NCBI GenBank assembly: GCA_001899585.1
Contig: MKWE01000009.1
Span: 46,660-110,659, forward strand
Reading direction: 5' to 3'
Source of the DNA: Rhodospirillales bacterium 70-18
GTDB taxonomy: Bacteria > Pseudomonadota > Alphaproteobacteria > Acetobacterales > Acetobacteraceae
Length of the DNA: 64,000 nucleotides
A program made the translations under genes and the position numbers. Numbering within the stretch: the first letter of the stretch is position 1; the number at the start of each line of letters is the position of its first letter. A model generated the notes under the pieces. It had not been told where the DNA came from, made no database searches, and saw nothing but the letters and a program-made list of their open reading frames with translations. Of the stretch, positions 42,553 to 51,225 are shown one piece after another.

Positions 42553-44178
42553 TCAGGCGGTGATATCGACGCCGGCGCGCCGCCAGCCCGGCACAATGGG
42601 GCCGGCGGCCAGGGCGAGCGTGTCCTCGCCGCCAGGCCGCATGGCGGACCGCCCGGAGGCGGACTGGCCATGCTGGTTCTGGCCGCCGTGCGACGTGCCG
42701 GCGTTGGTGCCCATCTGGTTGAAGCCCGTCTGGCCATAGTCCGTCTGGCTGCCGCCGCGTGACGTGTCGGAACCGGCCTGGGTCGGCTGCGGGCTGCTCG
42801 CCAGATGGAAGCTGACCGTCCGTCCGTCCGCCGGCACGCCGGCCTGGTCCAGCGCCCGGTGCAACTGGTCCTGGTCGCGCAGCAGCAGCAGCAGCGTCTG
42901 CGGACGCTCGACGATGAGCGCCACGCTGGCGGGGCCGTTGGCCGGCCGGTCGATGCTGATCTGCAAATGGCCCAGCTCCGCCGGGTCCAGCCGCATGGTG
43001 AGGTGCCGCGCCGAATCGCCGGCACGGCTCAGCACCGTCACCGCCGTCGCAGCCTGCCCCGCCGGTGTGCTGGCCGGCGTCGCCAGGCTGGCGGCGGTGG
43101 GCGCGGTGCCCGTCGTGGCCTGGGCTGGCGTGGCCTGGGCTGGCGTGGCCTGGATCGGTGCGGCATGGACCGGTGCGGCAGGGACCGGCCCGCCCGGATG
43201 GGGGGGCGCCAAGGCCGCTGACGAAACCGGGTCGGACGGTGCCAGGGCCGTCGCCCCGCTGGTTGGGGCGGCGTCCGCGTTCGCCGCGTCCTGCCGCCCC
43301 TCGGGGAGATGGGGCTTGCCGGGCTCCGCCGTGGCGCGTGGCAGAGGCGCGGCGCCCGGTGCCGCGGGCGCGCCGGCCATGGCGATTTGCGGTGCCGCCG
43401 CCGGGCCGCCGACCGGCGAGGCCGTGCCAGTCCCGTGCCCGCCCGCCGCCGTCGCGGAGTCCGCCGATCCCGGCTTGGGCAGCGCCGGAAGCGCGTCGGC
43501 CGGCAATGGCACGACAATGGCGGCCGGCGGCGTGGCGGCCGGAAGGGGGGTGGCGGTCGTATCGGTACCGTCGTCGTCCTTGTCGCTCGGCGCATGCCGG
43601 CTGGCGGCGCCATGCGCGTCTTCCGCCTTGGTCGGCCCAGCCTTAGGCACGGCGGACGCGGCGACCTGGACGGGTGGAAGGGCGGGTGCGGCGCCCGATT
43701 GGGCCTGAACCTGGGTCTGGGGCTGGGATTGGGGCGGCGGCGATGCACCATCGGTGGCCGCCATGGCGGCCGGCGCAACGGTGCTGGCGGCTGCCGGCGT
43801 CGAGCTTGCCGGTGCGGTCGTCGCCGGGGGAGCGTCGGGGAACTGGATTTTGCCCGTGCCGGCGGCTGGCGCGGCAGCCGCCGCCGTTGCGCTGGTGAGG
43901 CGGTCGAGCACCCGGGCGAACGCCAGCGCGCCGGCCGTCCGCGTCCCGCTCGCCTTGATGCCGCCCGCGGTCGCGGCGCCTTCCTGCGGCGCCAGCGTCG
44001 GCACGGTGGCGGGAACGGCGATCCCGCTCGCCGTGGCGGTGCCGGCGGATGGTCCGCCGATCCCGGCCGCCGGGGCGGCGTCGCCCCCCGGTTGTGCGGC
44101 AGGCGCAAGCGCCACGGCGGCCCCGCCACCGGGCGTTCGGACCGCGACCGGCGGCGGGGAGGCGAGCGTGGTCTGCAT
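42553..44178 (-). CDS. fliK: flagellar hook-length control protein FliK
   Basis: A 541-residue protein with a long low-complexity Ala/Pro/Thr-rich N-terminal part and a C-terminal Flg_hook domain: HLTMRLDPAELGHLQISIDR and LRDQDQLHRALDQAGVPADG. This is the FliK layout: a secreted ruler plus the export-gate switch domain. Internal short repeats (ATPAQATPAQ) are seen in the middle. I chose ATG 44178, which gives MQTTLASPPP; the open frame continues another 85 codons upstream through the intergenic region, without conserved features. Transcribed with flgD and divergent from flgE. Confidence 0.85.
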   Translation of the reverse strand: MQTTLASPPPVAVRTPGGGAAVALAPAAQPGGDAAPAAGIGGPSAGTATASGIAVPATVPTLAPQEGAATAGGIKASGTRTAGALAFARVLDRLTSATAAAAAPAAGTGKIQFPDAPPATTAPASSTPAAASTVAPAAMAATDGASPPPQSQPQTQVQAQSGAAPALPPVQVAASAVPKAGPTKAEDAHGAASRHAPSDKDDDGTDTTATPLPAATPPAAIVVPLPADALPALPKPGSADSATAAGGHGTGTASPVGGPAAAPQIAMAGAPAAPGAAPLPRATAEPGKPHLPEGRQDAANADAAPTSGATALAPSDPVSSAALAPPHPGGPVPAAPVHAAPIQATPAQATPAQATTGTAPTAASLATPASTPAGQAATAVTVLSRAGDSARHLTMRLDPAELGHLQISIDRPANGPASVALIVERPQTLLLLLRDQDQLHRALDQAGVPADGRTVSFHLASSPQPTQAGSDTSRGGSQTDYGQTGFNQMGTNAGTSHGGQNQHGQSASGRSAMRPGGEDTLALAAGPIVPGWRRAGVDITA

Positions 44179-44457
44179 GCGGGCATCCTTCGTGACGGCC
44201 GGCGGCGGCACTGCAAGCCCCGCGCCACACGCCGAAAGCCGCCCGCCCGGCACCCCCTGCCGCCGTACCGGCCCGGGCACGGCAGGAAATGCCGGGCCAT
44301 CCGTGCCGGGGCGGGCCGTCCCTGCCTGGCCCGCCCGGCTTGAATCGGGGGATTCCCACGGCTCCGGCGCTGGCACGCTTCCTGCTGTGACCGGTCCGGG
44401 CCCGCCTCGGCCGCCTCGCCACCTCCATCCCAACCGCCCATCACCCAGGACGCTGCG
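44179..44457. other. divergent region between fliK and flgE
   Basis: 279 nt without a supported gene. It holds a sigma-54-type promoter candidate facing flgE (44371-44385). The fliK-frame continues open here but without recognisable content. Confidence 0.5.
44371..44385 (+). promoter_or_regulatory. candidate sigma-54 (RpoN) promoter of flgE
   Basis: TGGCACGCTTCCTGCT matches the sigma-54 consensus TGGCACG-N4-TTGCW except for one base. The -24 GG and -12 GC are separated by exactly 10 bp, as required. It lies about 72 nt before the flgE start, on the same strand. Many alphaproteobacterial hook and filament genes use RpoN, which fits. Confidence 0.6.
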
Positions 44458-45768
44458 ATGTCACTCTTCGGCGCGATGAATACGGCGATCAGCGGCCTCA
44501 CGGCGCAATCGACCGCGTTCGGCAACATCAGCGACAACGTCGCCAACAGCCAGACGACCGGCTTCAAGCGCACCGACACCGCCTTCATCGACTACCTGAC
44601 CAGCAGCAGCGCCGCCGCCAACAACCCCGGCGCCGTGGTGGCCCGGCCGGATTACATGAACACGGTGCAGGGCACCCTGGCGCAGACCGACAACCCGCTG
44701 GGCCTGGCGATCGCCGGCCAGGGCTTTTTCTCGGTCAGCGAGGCCACCAGCGCGAGTGGCGGCGTCACCACCTTCTCGCCGCAGGGCTACTTCACCCGTG
44801 CCGGCGACTTTACCATGAACAAGAGCGGCTACCTGGTGAACAGCGCCGGCGACTACCTGAACGGCTGGAACGTCAACAGCAGCACCGGCGTGGTCGACCG
44901 CACCGCCACGGCACCGATCCAGGTGACCCAGACCGTCTACAACCCGGTGGCGACCAGCGAGGTGACGCTGTCGGCCAACCTGCCGGCGACGCCGGCGGCC
45001 AGCACGCCGGTCTCGCCGCAGGTGGACGTGTACGACAGCCTGGGCACCTCTCACCAGGTCACGCTGGACTGGACGCAGACCTCGGCCAACAACTGGAGCG
45101 TCTCGGTCAATGTGCCCGACGACGTGAACACGGCCGCGCGCGGCACCGCCACGGTGCAGTTCGGCGCCACCGCCAGCGGCAACCCGGTGCCAGACGGCAC
45201 GGTGGGCAGCGTGGGCGGCGGCACCGGCAGCGTCACCACCGGCGCCTATGCCGCCGGCACGCCGGCCACGCTCTCGTTCACCGCCGATTTCGGCAACGGG
45301 CCGCAGGCAATCACCCTGAATCTGGGCAATTACGGCCAATCCGACGGGGTGACGCAGTATGCCGGCAGCACCTTCACGCTGCGCGGCATCAACCAGAACG
45401 GCGTGCCCCCCGGCAGCTTCAGCAGCGTCTCCACCACGCAGGCCGGCGATATCCAGGTGAACTACGACAACGGCCAGTCCCGCACCGTGGCCCGCGTGCC
45501 GCTGGTCACCTTCAACAACCCGGATGCGTTGCAGCGGCAGAACGGCCAGGCGTTCACCGCCACCCAGGCCTCCGGCGATCCGCTCAGCCAGGATGCCGGC
45601 ACCAATGGCGCGGGTAAGCTGGTCACCAACGAGATCGAGCAGTCCAACGTCGATATCGCCTCCGAGTTCAGCAAGCTGATCGTCGCCCAGCGCGCCTATT
45701 CGGCGAATACCAAGATGGTGACCACCGCCGACGACATGCTGCAGCAGACCCTCGACATGAAGCGTTGA
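44458..45768 (+). CDS. flgE: flagellar hook protein FlgE
   Basis: A 436-residue hook subunit. The N-terminal rod-like motif MSLFGAMNTAISGLTAQSTA and NISDNVANSQTTGFK, the FlgE_D2 domain in the middle (VDVYDSLGTSHQVTLDWTQT) and the C-terminal coiled-coil EFSKLIVAQRAYSANTKMV are all present. It polymerises into the hook under FlgD and FliK control. Secreted by the flagellar type III system, so no cleaved signal peptide is needed. flgK begins 22 nt after it. Confidence 0.95.
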   Translation: MSLFGAMNTAISGLTAQSTAFGNISDNVANSQTTGFKRTDTAFIDYLTSSSAAANNPGAVVARPDYMNTVQGTLAQTDNPLGLAIAGQGFFSVSEATSASGGVTTFSPQGYFTRAGDFTMNKSGYLVNSAGDYLNGWNVNSSTGVVDRTATAPIQVTQTVYNPVATSEVTLSANLPATPAASTPVSPQVDVYDSLGTSHQVTLDWTQTSANNWSVSVNVPDDVNTAARGTATVQFGATASGNPVPDGTVGSVGGGTGSVTTGAYAAGTPATLSFTADFGNGPQAITLNLGNYGQSDGVTQYAGSTFTLRGINQNGVPPGSFSSVSTTQAGDIQVNYDNGQSRTVARVPLVTFNNPDALQRQNGQAFTATQASGDPLSQDAGTNGAGKLVTNEIEQSNVDIASEFSKLIVAQRAYSANTKMVTTADDMLQQTLDMKR

Positions 45769-45790
45769 GCGGGCCGGGAAGGGCACGCCG

Positions 45791-47317
45791 ATGAGCCTCG
45801 ACGGCTCCCTCGCGATCGCCACCAGCGGGCTGGCGAACATCAATCGCCAGTTGGCGGTGGTGTCGCAGAACGTCGCGAACGCCGCCACGCCCGACTATGC
45901 CCGCCAGATCTCCACCCAGACCAGCGTCAGCGCCGCCGGCCAGGGCATGGGGGTGCAGACCGGCCTGGTGCAGCGCGCCATCGACCAGCGGCTGCAGGCC
46001 GACCTGTTCCGCCAGAACGGCGTCGTCGCCGGCATGCAGGCCCGCCAGTCCGCGCTGGGCGCGATCGACGCGGTGCAGGGCACGCCCGGCCAGGACAACG
46101 ACCTCGCCAGCCTGCTGGGCAAGGTGCAGGACGCCTTCTCCACCCTGGCCAACGACCCGGGCAACGCGACCCAGCAGGCCGCCGTGGTCGGCGCCGCGCA
46201 GTCGCTGACGCAGCAGGTCAACGCGCTGTCGGGCGCCTATACCGACGGGCGCAACGCGGCACAGGCGGCGATCGTCGCCGATGTCGGCACGCTCAACGGC
46301 ACGCTCGCCCAGATCGGCAGCCTGAGCGACCGCGTGGTGCAGCTGCGCGCGCTCGGCCAGAACACGGCGGATATCGAGAACCAGCGCGACGCGGCGGTGG
46401 ACAAGCTCAGCAGCGTGCTGGATGTGCGCGCGCTGGCGCAGCCGAACGGCGACATGCTGGTGATGACCACCAGCGGCCTGTCCCTGCCGACCCACTCGGC
46501 CACGCCGCCCTTCGCCACCAGCGCCGCGACGCTGGGGCCGGGGGCGTACCAGCCGGGCGGCGGCGTGCCCGCCATCACGCTGGGCGGGCGCGATGTCACC
46601 GCCAGCCTGGCCGGCGGCACGCTGGGCGCCAACATCACCCTGCGCGACACCACCCTGCCGACCGACCAGGCGGAACTGGACGAGTTCGCCCAGACCCTGT
46701 CCGAACGGTTCGACCAGCAGGGCCTGAAGCTGTTCACCGACCCCACGGGCGCGGTGCCGACGCGCGCCGGCGTGCCGGCCCAGGCCGGCTATATCGGCTA
46801 TGCGGCGAGCATCGGGGTGAACCCGGCGGTGGCGGCCACGCCGTCGCTGGTGCGCGACGGCACCCAGGCGGTGGCCGGCAGCCCGACCGGCGCCAGCGCC
46901 TTCACCCCCAACCCCGCCGGCGGCCCGGCCGGGTTCTCCGGCCTGATCGGGCGCGTGCTGAGCTATGCGCTCGGCAGCCAGGCGCAGGCGGGCGTGGCGC
47001 AGCCGCTGCCGGCCACCAGCGGCCTCGGCCCCACCGGCACGCTGGCCGCGCCTTATGCCCCTCCCGCCACGCTGGAGGGCCTGGCCGGCGCGGTGGTGGC
47101 CGCCCAGGCGCAGGACAGCGCCGCCGTCACCACCGCGCTGGGCGACGAGACGGCGGTGCAGACCGCGCTGCAGGGCAAGTTCACCGCCGCCAGCGGGGTC
47201 AGCATGGACACCGAGATGTCGACGATGATCCAGCTCCAGAGCAGCTACGCAGCCACCGCCAAGCTGGTCTCCTCGGTGCAGACGATGTGGAACCAGACCT
47301 TGCAGATGGTGCAGTGA
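45791..47317 (+). CDS. flgK: flagellar hook-associated protein 1 FlgK
   Basis: A 508-residue hook-filament junction protein. The N-terminus LAIATSGLANINRQLAVVSQ and NVANAATPDYARQ, and the C-terminus VSMDTEMSTMIQLQSSYAAT with LVSSVQTMWNQTLQMV, are the conserved flagellar axial ends. The middle is a variable Ala/Gly-rich part of normal length for the family. It sits between the hook and FlgL. The next gene starts 4 nt after the stop. Confidence 0.93.
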   Translation: MSLDGSLAIATSGLANINRQLAVVSQNVANAATPDYARQISTQTSVSAAGQGMGVQTGLVQRAIDQRLQADLFRQNGVVAGMQARQSALGAIDAVQGTPGQDNDLASLLGKVQDAFSTLANDPGNATQQAAVVGAAQSLTQQVNALSGAYTDGRNAAQAAIVADVGTLNGTLAQIGSLSDRVVQLRALGQNTADIENQRDAAVDKLSSVLDVRALAQPNGDMLVMTTSGLSLPTHSATPPFATSAATLGPGAYQPGGGVPAITLGGRDVTASLAGGTLGANITLRDTTLPTDQAELDEFAQTLSERFDQQGLKLFTDPTGAVPTRAGVPAQAGYIGYAASIGVNPAVAATPSLVRDGTQAVAGSPTGASAFTPNPAGGPAGFSGLIGRVLSYALGSQAQAGVAQPLPATSGLGPTGTLAAPYAPPATLEGLAGAVVAAQAQDSAAVTTALGDETAVQTALQGKFTAASGVSMDTEMSTMIQLQSSYAATAKLVSSVQTMWNQTLQMVQ

Positions 47318-47321
47318 CCCG

Positions 47322-48413
47322 ATGAGCACGATCGCCGCCGCCGCCAGCAGCTATGGCACGCTCTCGCAGGTGCTGGCCGACAGCAGCCTGGTGCGGTCGC
47401 GCCTGGACGCGCTGACCCGGCAGGCCGCCAGCGGGATGGTTTCCGACAATTACGCCGGGCTGGGCGCCGGCGCGCCGACGGCACTGGCGCTGCAACCGGC
47501 GCTGGCGCACCAGCAGGCCTGGCAGGCGAATATCGATGCCAGCAGCGGGCGCATGCAGGTGGCCCAGACGGCGCTGACGCAGATCAGCCAGATCGCCAGC
47601 AATTTCTATGCGCAGACCAGCAACCTGAACGGGCTGAACGCCAGCACCGTGGACAACGTCGCCGCCTCGGCGCGCGACGCGCTGCGGCAGGTGGCCGGGC
47701 TGCTGGATTCGCGGGCGGGCGATGTCTACGTGTTCGCCGGCCAGGACAGCGCCAACCCGCCGGTACCGAACCCGGACGACATCGCCGGCACCGGCTTCGT
47801 CACCGGCATCACCACGGCGATCCAGGGCCTGTCCGGCGCCGGGGCGGCGGCGACCGTCGCCGCCACGCTGGCCACGGCCTCCTCCAACGCTGCCGGGGTG
47901 TCGCCGTTCTCGGCGGCGCTGTCCCAGCCCGCCGCGGCGCTGGCCGGCCTGCGCCCCAGCGTGCAGGTGGACGATGCCAGCTTCGTGCCCACCGGCATGC
48001 TGGCCAGCGCCAACGGCGACGTCGCCTCCACCGGCACCTCCACCACCGGGTCGTACATGCGCGACGTGATGCGCGCGCTGGCGACGCTCGGCGCATTGTC
48101 CGGCAGCCAGGCGAGCGACGCGGGCTTCCAGGCCGTGGTGGCCGACACCCGCACCAGCCTGGGGGATTCGATCACCGCCCTGAACGCCGATGCCGGCGTG
48201 ATGGGCGACCGCCAGTCGGCCCTGGTGACCACGCGCAGCCATCTCGGCGATGTCGGCACCGCGCTGCAAACCCAGTTGTCGGGCGCGCAGGATGTGGACA
48301 TGGCCAAGACGCTGTCGAGCCTGACGCAAACACAGACGCAGCTTCAGGCGTCGTACCAGTTGATCTCGGGGCTGCAAGGTCTGTCCCTGGTCAAGTTCCT
48401 GCCCGTCGGATGA
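47322..48413 (+). CDS. flgL: flagellar hook-associated protein 3 FlgL
   Basis: A 363-residue flagellin-like junction protein. The N-terminal helix region has VRSRLDALTRQAASGMVSDN, similar to flagellin N-termini, and the C-terminus LGDVGTALQTQLSGAQDVDM...TQTQLQASYQLISGLQGLSL matches flagellin_C. It links FlgK to the flagellin filament. Third gene of flgE-flgK-flgL; 144 nt separate it from flagellin, with a palindromic leader. Confidence 0.9.
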   Translation: MSTIAAAASSYGTLSQVLADSSLVRSRLDALTRQAASGMVSDNYAGLGAGAPTALALQPALAHQQAWQANIDASSGRMQVAQTALTQISQIASNFYAQTSNLNGLNASTVDNVAASARDALRQVAGLLDSRAGDVYVFAGQDSANPPVPNPDDIAGTGFVTGITTAIQGLSGAGAAATVAATLATASSNAAGVSPFSAALSQPAAALAGLRPSVQVDDASFVPTGMLASANGDVASTGTSTTGSYMRDVMRALATLGALSGSQASDAGFQAVVADTRTSLGDSITALNADAGVMGDRQSALVTTRSHLGDVGTALQTQLSGAQDVDMAKTLSSLTQTQTQLQASYQLISGLQGLSLVKFLPVG

Positions 48414-48504
48414 TCGCGATGTGCCAGGAGCAGCCTGCAATGAGTCCGCGAACAGCCGGTGGGGTTCATGCCCTGTTAATCCCCCGGTTCCAATATGGGG
48501 CACG

Positions 48505-48520
48505 CCCGCAAAATTGCGGG
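48505..48520 (+). promoter_or_regulatory. palindrome in the flagellin leader
   Basis: CCCGCAA and TTGCGGG pair around AA, 38 nt before the flagellin start codon. Flanking GC/GC bases extend the symmetry. It could be an operator, or an mRNA hairpin of the kind through which FlbT, encoded downstream, represses flagellin translation in related bacteria. That role is inference. Confidence 0.45.
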
Positions 48521-48557
48521 GGCATGCGTCAACATCTGGGCAAGTAGGAAAATCACC

Positions 48558-49409
48558 ATGTCCCTGAACTCCGTCAACACCAACATCGGCGCGCAGATCG
48601 CTCTGGCGTCGCTGAATTCCACCAACTCGCAGCTTGCGGCGACCCAGAAGGCCATCTCCACCGGCTTCCGGGTGTCCGACGCGACCGACGACGGCGCCGC
48701 CTTCGCGGTGGCCCAGCGGGTGCGCTCGGATGTCGGCGCGCTGACCAGCGCCAACCAGCAGCTGGGCAACGTCAAGGGCCTGCTGTCCACCACCGTGACC
48801 GGCCTGACCGACGTCTCCAACAAGCTGAGCGACGCGCGCAACGTGCTGGTGAAGCTGGCCGACAGCAATACGCAGGGCGACCAGCGCACTCAGTATATCG
48901 CGCAGTACCAGTCCCTGGTGGCCAACATCAAGTCGTACATCCAGGATGCCGGGTACAACGGCAAGTCGCTGATCGGCAATATTTCCGGCAGCAACGGCAC
49001 CTTCGGCGGCGTGGCGGTGATCCGCAACGAGGTGGGCGCGACCTACGGCATCGCCACCTTCAGTGGCTCGGCCTTCTTCGCCTCGATCAACTTCACGTCC
49101 ACCCAGTTGAACGGCGCCTCGACGGTGCAGGCGCTGATCACCCAGGCCGGCACCTTCGTCGCCAAGCTGGGCACGCTGGGCACGCAGTTGAACTCCTACG
49201 GCGCCGCCTCGAACTACGTCGACAACCAGGTCAGCTACAACAACGACAAGATCGACAGCCTCAACGCCGGTCTCGGCTCGTTGATCGATGCCGACCTGGC
49301 CAAGGAATCGGCCAAGCTCCAGTCGCTGCAGATCCGCCAGCAGCTGGGCACACAGGCGCTGTCGATCGCCAACCAGGCGCCGCAGAGTCTGCTGAGCCTG
49401 TTCAAGTAG
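48558..49409 (+). CDS. flagellin
   Basis: A 283-residue flagellin with conserved D0/D1 ends: MSLNSVNTNIGAQIALASLN and AISTGFRVSDATDDGAAFAV at the N-terminus, LIDADLAKESAKLQSLQIRQ and LSIANQAPQSLLSLFK at the C-terminus. The central variable domain is short, like alphaproteobacterial flagellins of 270-300 residues. Serine/threonine-rich surface stretches (SGSNGTFGG, TSTQLNGAST) are possible glycosylation sites, relevant to the TPR glycosyltransferase encoded 3 kb downstream. An AGGAAAA box lies 8 nt before ATG 48558. A 10-bp hairpin follows the stop. Confidence 0.95.
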   Translation: MSLNSVNTNIGAQIALASLNSTNSQLAATQKAISTGFRVSDATDDGAAFAVAQRVRSDVGALTSANQQLGNVKGLLSTTVTGLTDVSNKLSDARNVLVKLADSNTQGDQRTQYIAQYQSLVANIKSYIQDAGYNGKSLIGNISGSNGTFGGVAVIRNEVGATYGIATFSGSAFFASINFTSTQLNGASTVQALITQAGTFVAKLGTLGTQLNSYGAASNYVDNQVSYNNDKIDSLNAGLGSLIDADLAKESAKLQSLQIRQQLGTQALSIANQAPQSLLSLFK

Positions 49410-49431
49410 CCGCGCCGACACACACACGGCC

Positions 49432-49456
49432 GGCGGCGGACAAGAGGTCCGCCGCC
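49432..49456 (+). terminator. hairpin after flagellin
   Basis: GGCGGCGGAC (49432-49441) pairs perfectly with GTCCGCCGCC (49447-49456) over AAGAG, starting about 22 nt after the flagellin stop. No T-run follows, so it may stabilise flagellin mRNA or partly terminate before flbT. Confidence 0.6.
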
Positions 49457-49508
49457 ATGGCCGCCGGCCGCCATCATCGGGCCGGGGCCGTCGCGGGAAG
49501 GAGAATGC

Positions 49509-49946
49509 ATGTCCACCTTGGTCCTGGAATTGCGGCAGGGCGAAATGATGATCGTCAACGGCGCGCCGATCCGCTTCCGCACGAAATCACGCATCGAGCT
49601 GACCGCCCATGCGCGCTTCCTGTTCGGCAAGCAGATCATGGCGCCCGACCAGGCCGACAGCCCCGCGCGGCGGATCTATTTCGCCCTGCAATCGGCCTAT
49701 ATCGGCACCGACGACGAGCGTGCCCGCGGCGTGTCGGCGGCGCGCGGGCTGATCGACGCCTTCAAGCAGGCCACCACCTCCTCCCTGGCCCGCGAGATCC
49801 TGGACCGCGCGCTCCAGGCCGCCGAGGCGGATGACTGCTATCAGGCGCTGAAGTTGGCGCGGCGCATCATCCGCCATGAGGACGCCGTGCTGGGCCGCGA
49901 CGTGGGGCCGGTGCGCGGCCCCGCCCACCTGGCGGCGGCAAGCTGA
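49509..49946 (+). CDS. flbT: flagellin biosynthesis repressor FlbT
   Basis: A 145-residue FlbT: LVLELRQGEMMIVNGAPIRF with RTKSRIELTAHARFLFGKQI at residues 4-44 and ARRIYFALQSAYIG are characteristic. In Caulobacter FlbT binds flagellin mRNA leader and lowers its translation until the hook is done; here it follows flagellin directly and is next to flaF, its usual counterpart. A GGAAGGAG box lies 5 nt upstream. Cytoplasmic. Confidence 0.93.
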   Translation: MSTLVLELRQGEMMIVNGAPIRFRTKSRIELTAHARFLFGKQIMAPDQADSPARRIYFALQSAYIGTDDERARGVSAARGLIDAFKQATTSSLAREILDRALQAAEADDCYQALKLARRIIRHEDAVLGRDVGPVRGPAHLAAAS

Positions 49947-49978
49947 CCCCCGGCCACGACACAAAAAGGAACCACGAC

Positions 49979-50329
49979 ATGCAAAACGGCATGATGCAGG
50001 CGGCCCGCGCCTATGCGGCCTCCTCCGCCCACCGGAGCCTGCGGGCGCAGGAGGCGGATGTGTTCCGCCATGCCAACGCGGCGCTGCGGCGCGGCCAGGA
50101 TGCCGGCGCGCTGGGCCGGGTGCGCGCCCTGGCCGACAACGCGCGCCTCTGGACCGCGGTGATCGATCTGATGCGCGACCCGGAAAACGCCCTCCCGGAG
50201 GCCCTGCGCGCCTCCATCGTCTCGGTGGGCCTGGCGGTGCAGCGCGAGATGCAGGGCCCGGCGCCGGATTTCGCCTTCCTGATCGCGGTGAACGACGACA
50301 TGGCCGCCGGCCTGTCGCAGCAGGGCTAG
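49979..50329 (+). CDS. flaF: flagellin assembly/translation activator FlaF
   Basis: A 116-residue FlaF-family protein: MQAARAYAASSAHRSLRAQE at the N-terminus and NARLWTAVIDLMRDPENALP in the middle are family features. FlaF is needed for flagellin production or secretion and opposes FlbT in alphaproteobacteria. It lies 32 nt after flbT with an AAAAAGGAA box before the ATG. Confidence 0.9.
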   Translation: MQNGMMQAARAYAASSAHRSLRAQEADVFRHANAALRRGQDAGALGRVRALADNARLWTAVIDLMRDPENALPEALRASIVSVGLAVQREMQGPAPDFAFLIAVNDDMAAGLSQQG

Positions 50330-50338
50330 CCTGCCGCC

Positions 50339-51190
50339 ATGAGCGGCAGCAACAGCGTCGCGCTGAGCCTGCTGGGCACCATCACGGGCTCGGGCGCCTC
50401 CTCGTCGCTGTCGATGCTGCAGGCGATCTACGGCCTGTCCGCCAGCGGCGCGCCCACCACCGACCCGCTGGGCGCGCTGCAACTGGCCGAGAAGAACCAG
50501 ACCGCCGACATCGCCAAGACTGAGAAGCAGCCCGACGTCGCGCGCGACATCGCGGTCTTCCAGAAGGCGATCGCCGGCGCCAAGGACGCGCCCACCCTCC
50601 TGAAGAACCCCGACTTCCTGAAGGTGCTGCTGACCGCCAACGGCCTGGCCGACCAGGCGCAATACCCGGCGCTGGCGCAGAAGGTGTTGCTGTCCAACCC
50701 GTCGGACAGCAACTCGCTGGTCTCCAAGCTGGCCAACACCACCTGGACCGCCACCAACAAGACCTACCAGTTCGGCACCCAGGGCCTGGCGATCATCCAG
50801 GACCCCTCGGTGCAGTCCAAGCTGGCCGATGCCTATGCCGAGGTGAAATGGCGGCAATCGCTGGACCAGGCCACCCCCGGCCTGTCCAACGCGCTCACCT
50901 TCCGCGCCCAGGCCGCCAGCATCGGCACCGCCTACGACATCCTCGGCAACAGCGTGCTGCGCGACGTGGTGACCACCGCCCTCGGTCTGCCGAAGGAGAT
51001 CGCGCTGCAAAGCGTGGAGACGCAGGCCGCCGCGGTCACCACGCGGCTGGACCTCACCAAGCTGAAAGACCCGCATTTCGTCGACACCTTCACGCAGCGC
51101 TACCTGCTGGCCAAACAGGCCAGCGCCACCGCCGCGAGCACGCCCACGCTGGACAGCCTGGCCTCCCAGCTCACCGGCCTGTGGGTCTGA
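50339..51190 (+). CDS. DUF1217 flagellar-associated protein
   Basis: A 283-residue protein of the DUF1217 family found in alphaproteobacterial flagellar clusters. Conserved-looking parts are VARDIAVFQKAIAGAKDAPT, LLKNPDFLKVLLTANGLADQ and FVDTFTQRYLLAKQ near the C-terminus. No signal peptide or membrane segment, and a Ser/Gly-rich N-terminus like secreted flagellar axial proteins. Function unknown; its position 10 nt after flaF ties it to filament or hook assembly. Confidence 0.78.
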   Translation: MSGSNSVALSLLGTITGSGASSSLSMLQAIYGLSASGAPTTDPLGALQLAEKNQTADIAKTEKQPDVARDIAVFQKAIAGAKDAPTLLKNPDFLKVLLTANGLADQAQYPALAQKVLLSNPSDSNSLVSKLANTTWTATNKTYQFGTQGLAIIQDPSVQSKLADAYAEVKWRQSLDQATPGLSNALTFRAQAASIGTAYDILGNSVLRDVVTTALGLPKEIALQSVETQAAAVTTRLDLTKLKDPHFVDTFTQRYLLAKQASATAASTPTLDSLASQLTGLWV

Positions 51191-51225
51191 GTCCCCCCAA
51201 CCCCGGCTCAAAAGGAGCCCCCGCC

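Noticed and set aside
43080..43170. Short tandem repeats that could suggest a CRISPR or VNTR
   Set aside because: They lie in frame inside the fliK linker, coding Ala-Thr-Pro-Gln units, and no spacer-repeat pattern exists.
44179..44433. Upstream extension of fliK by 85 codons
   Set aside because: The extra residues are Gly/Arg/Pro-rich without FliK features and would cover the flgE promoter candidate; ATG 44178 gives a typical start.
48490..48520. Sigma-54 promoter before flagellin (GGCACG...TTGC)
   Set aside because: The spacing between the GGCAC and TTGC blocks is about five bases too long for sigma-54, and the GG-N10-GC rule is not met.
47199..49427. Minus-strand open frame (about 740 codons) antisense to flgL and flagellin
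   Set aside because: No start signal and shadow composition; it opposes well-conserved flagellar genes.
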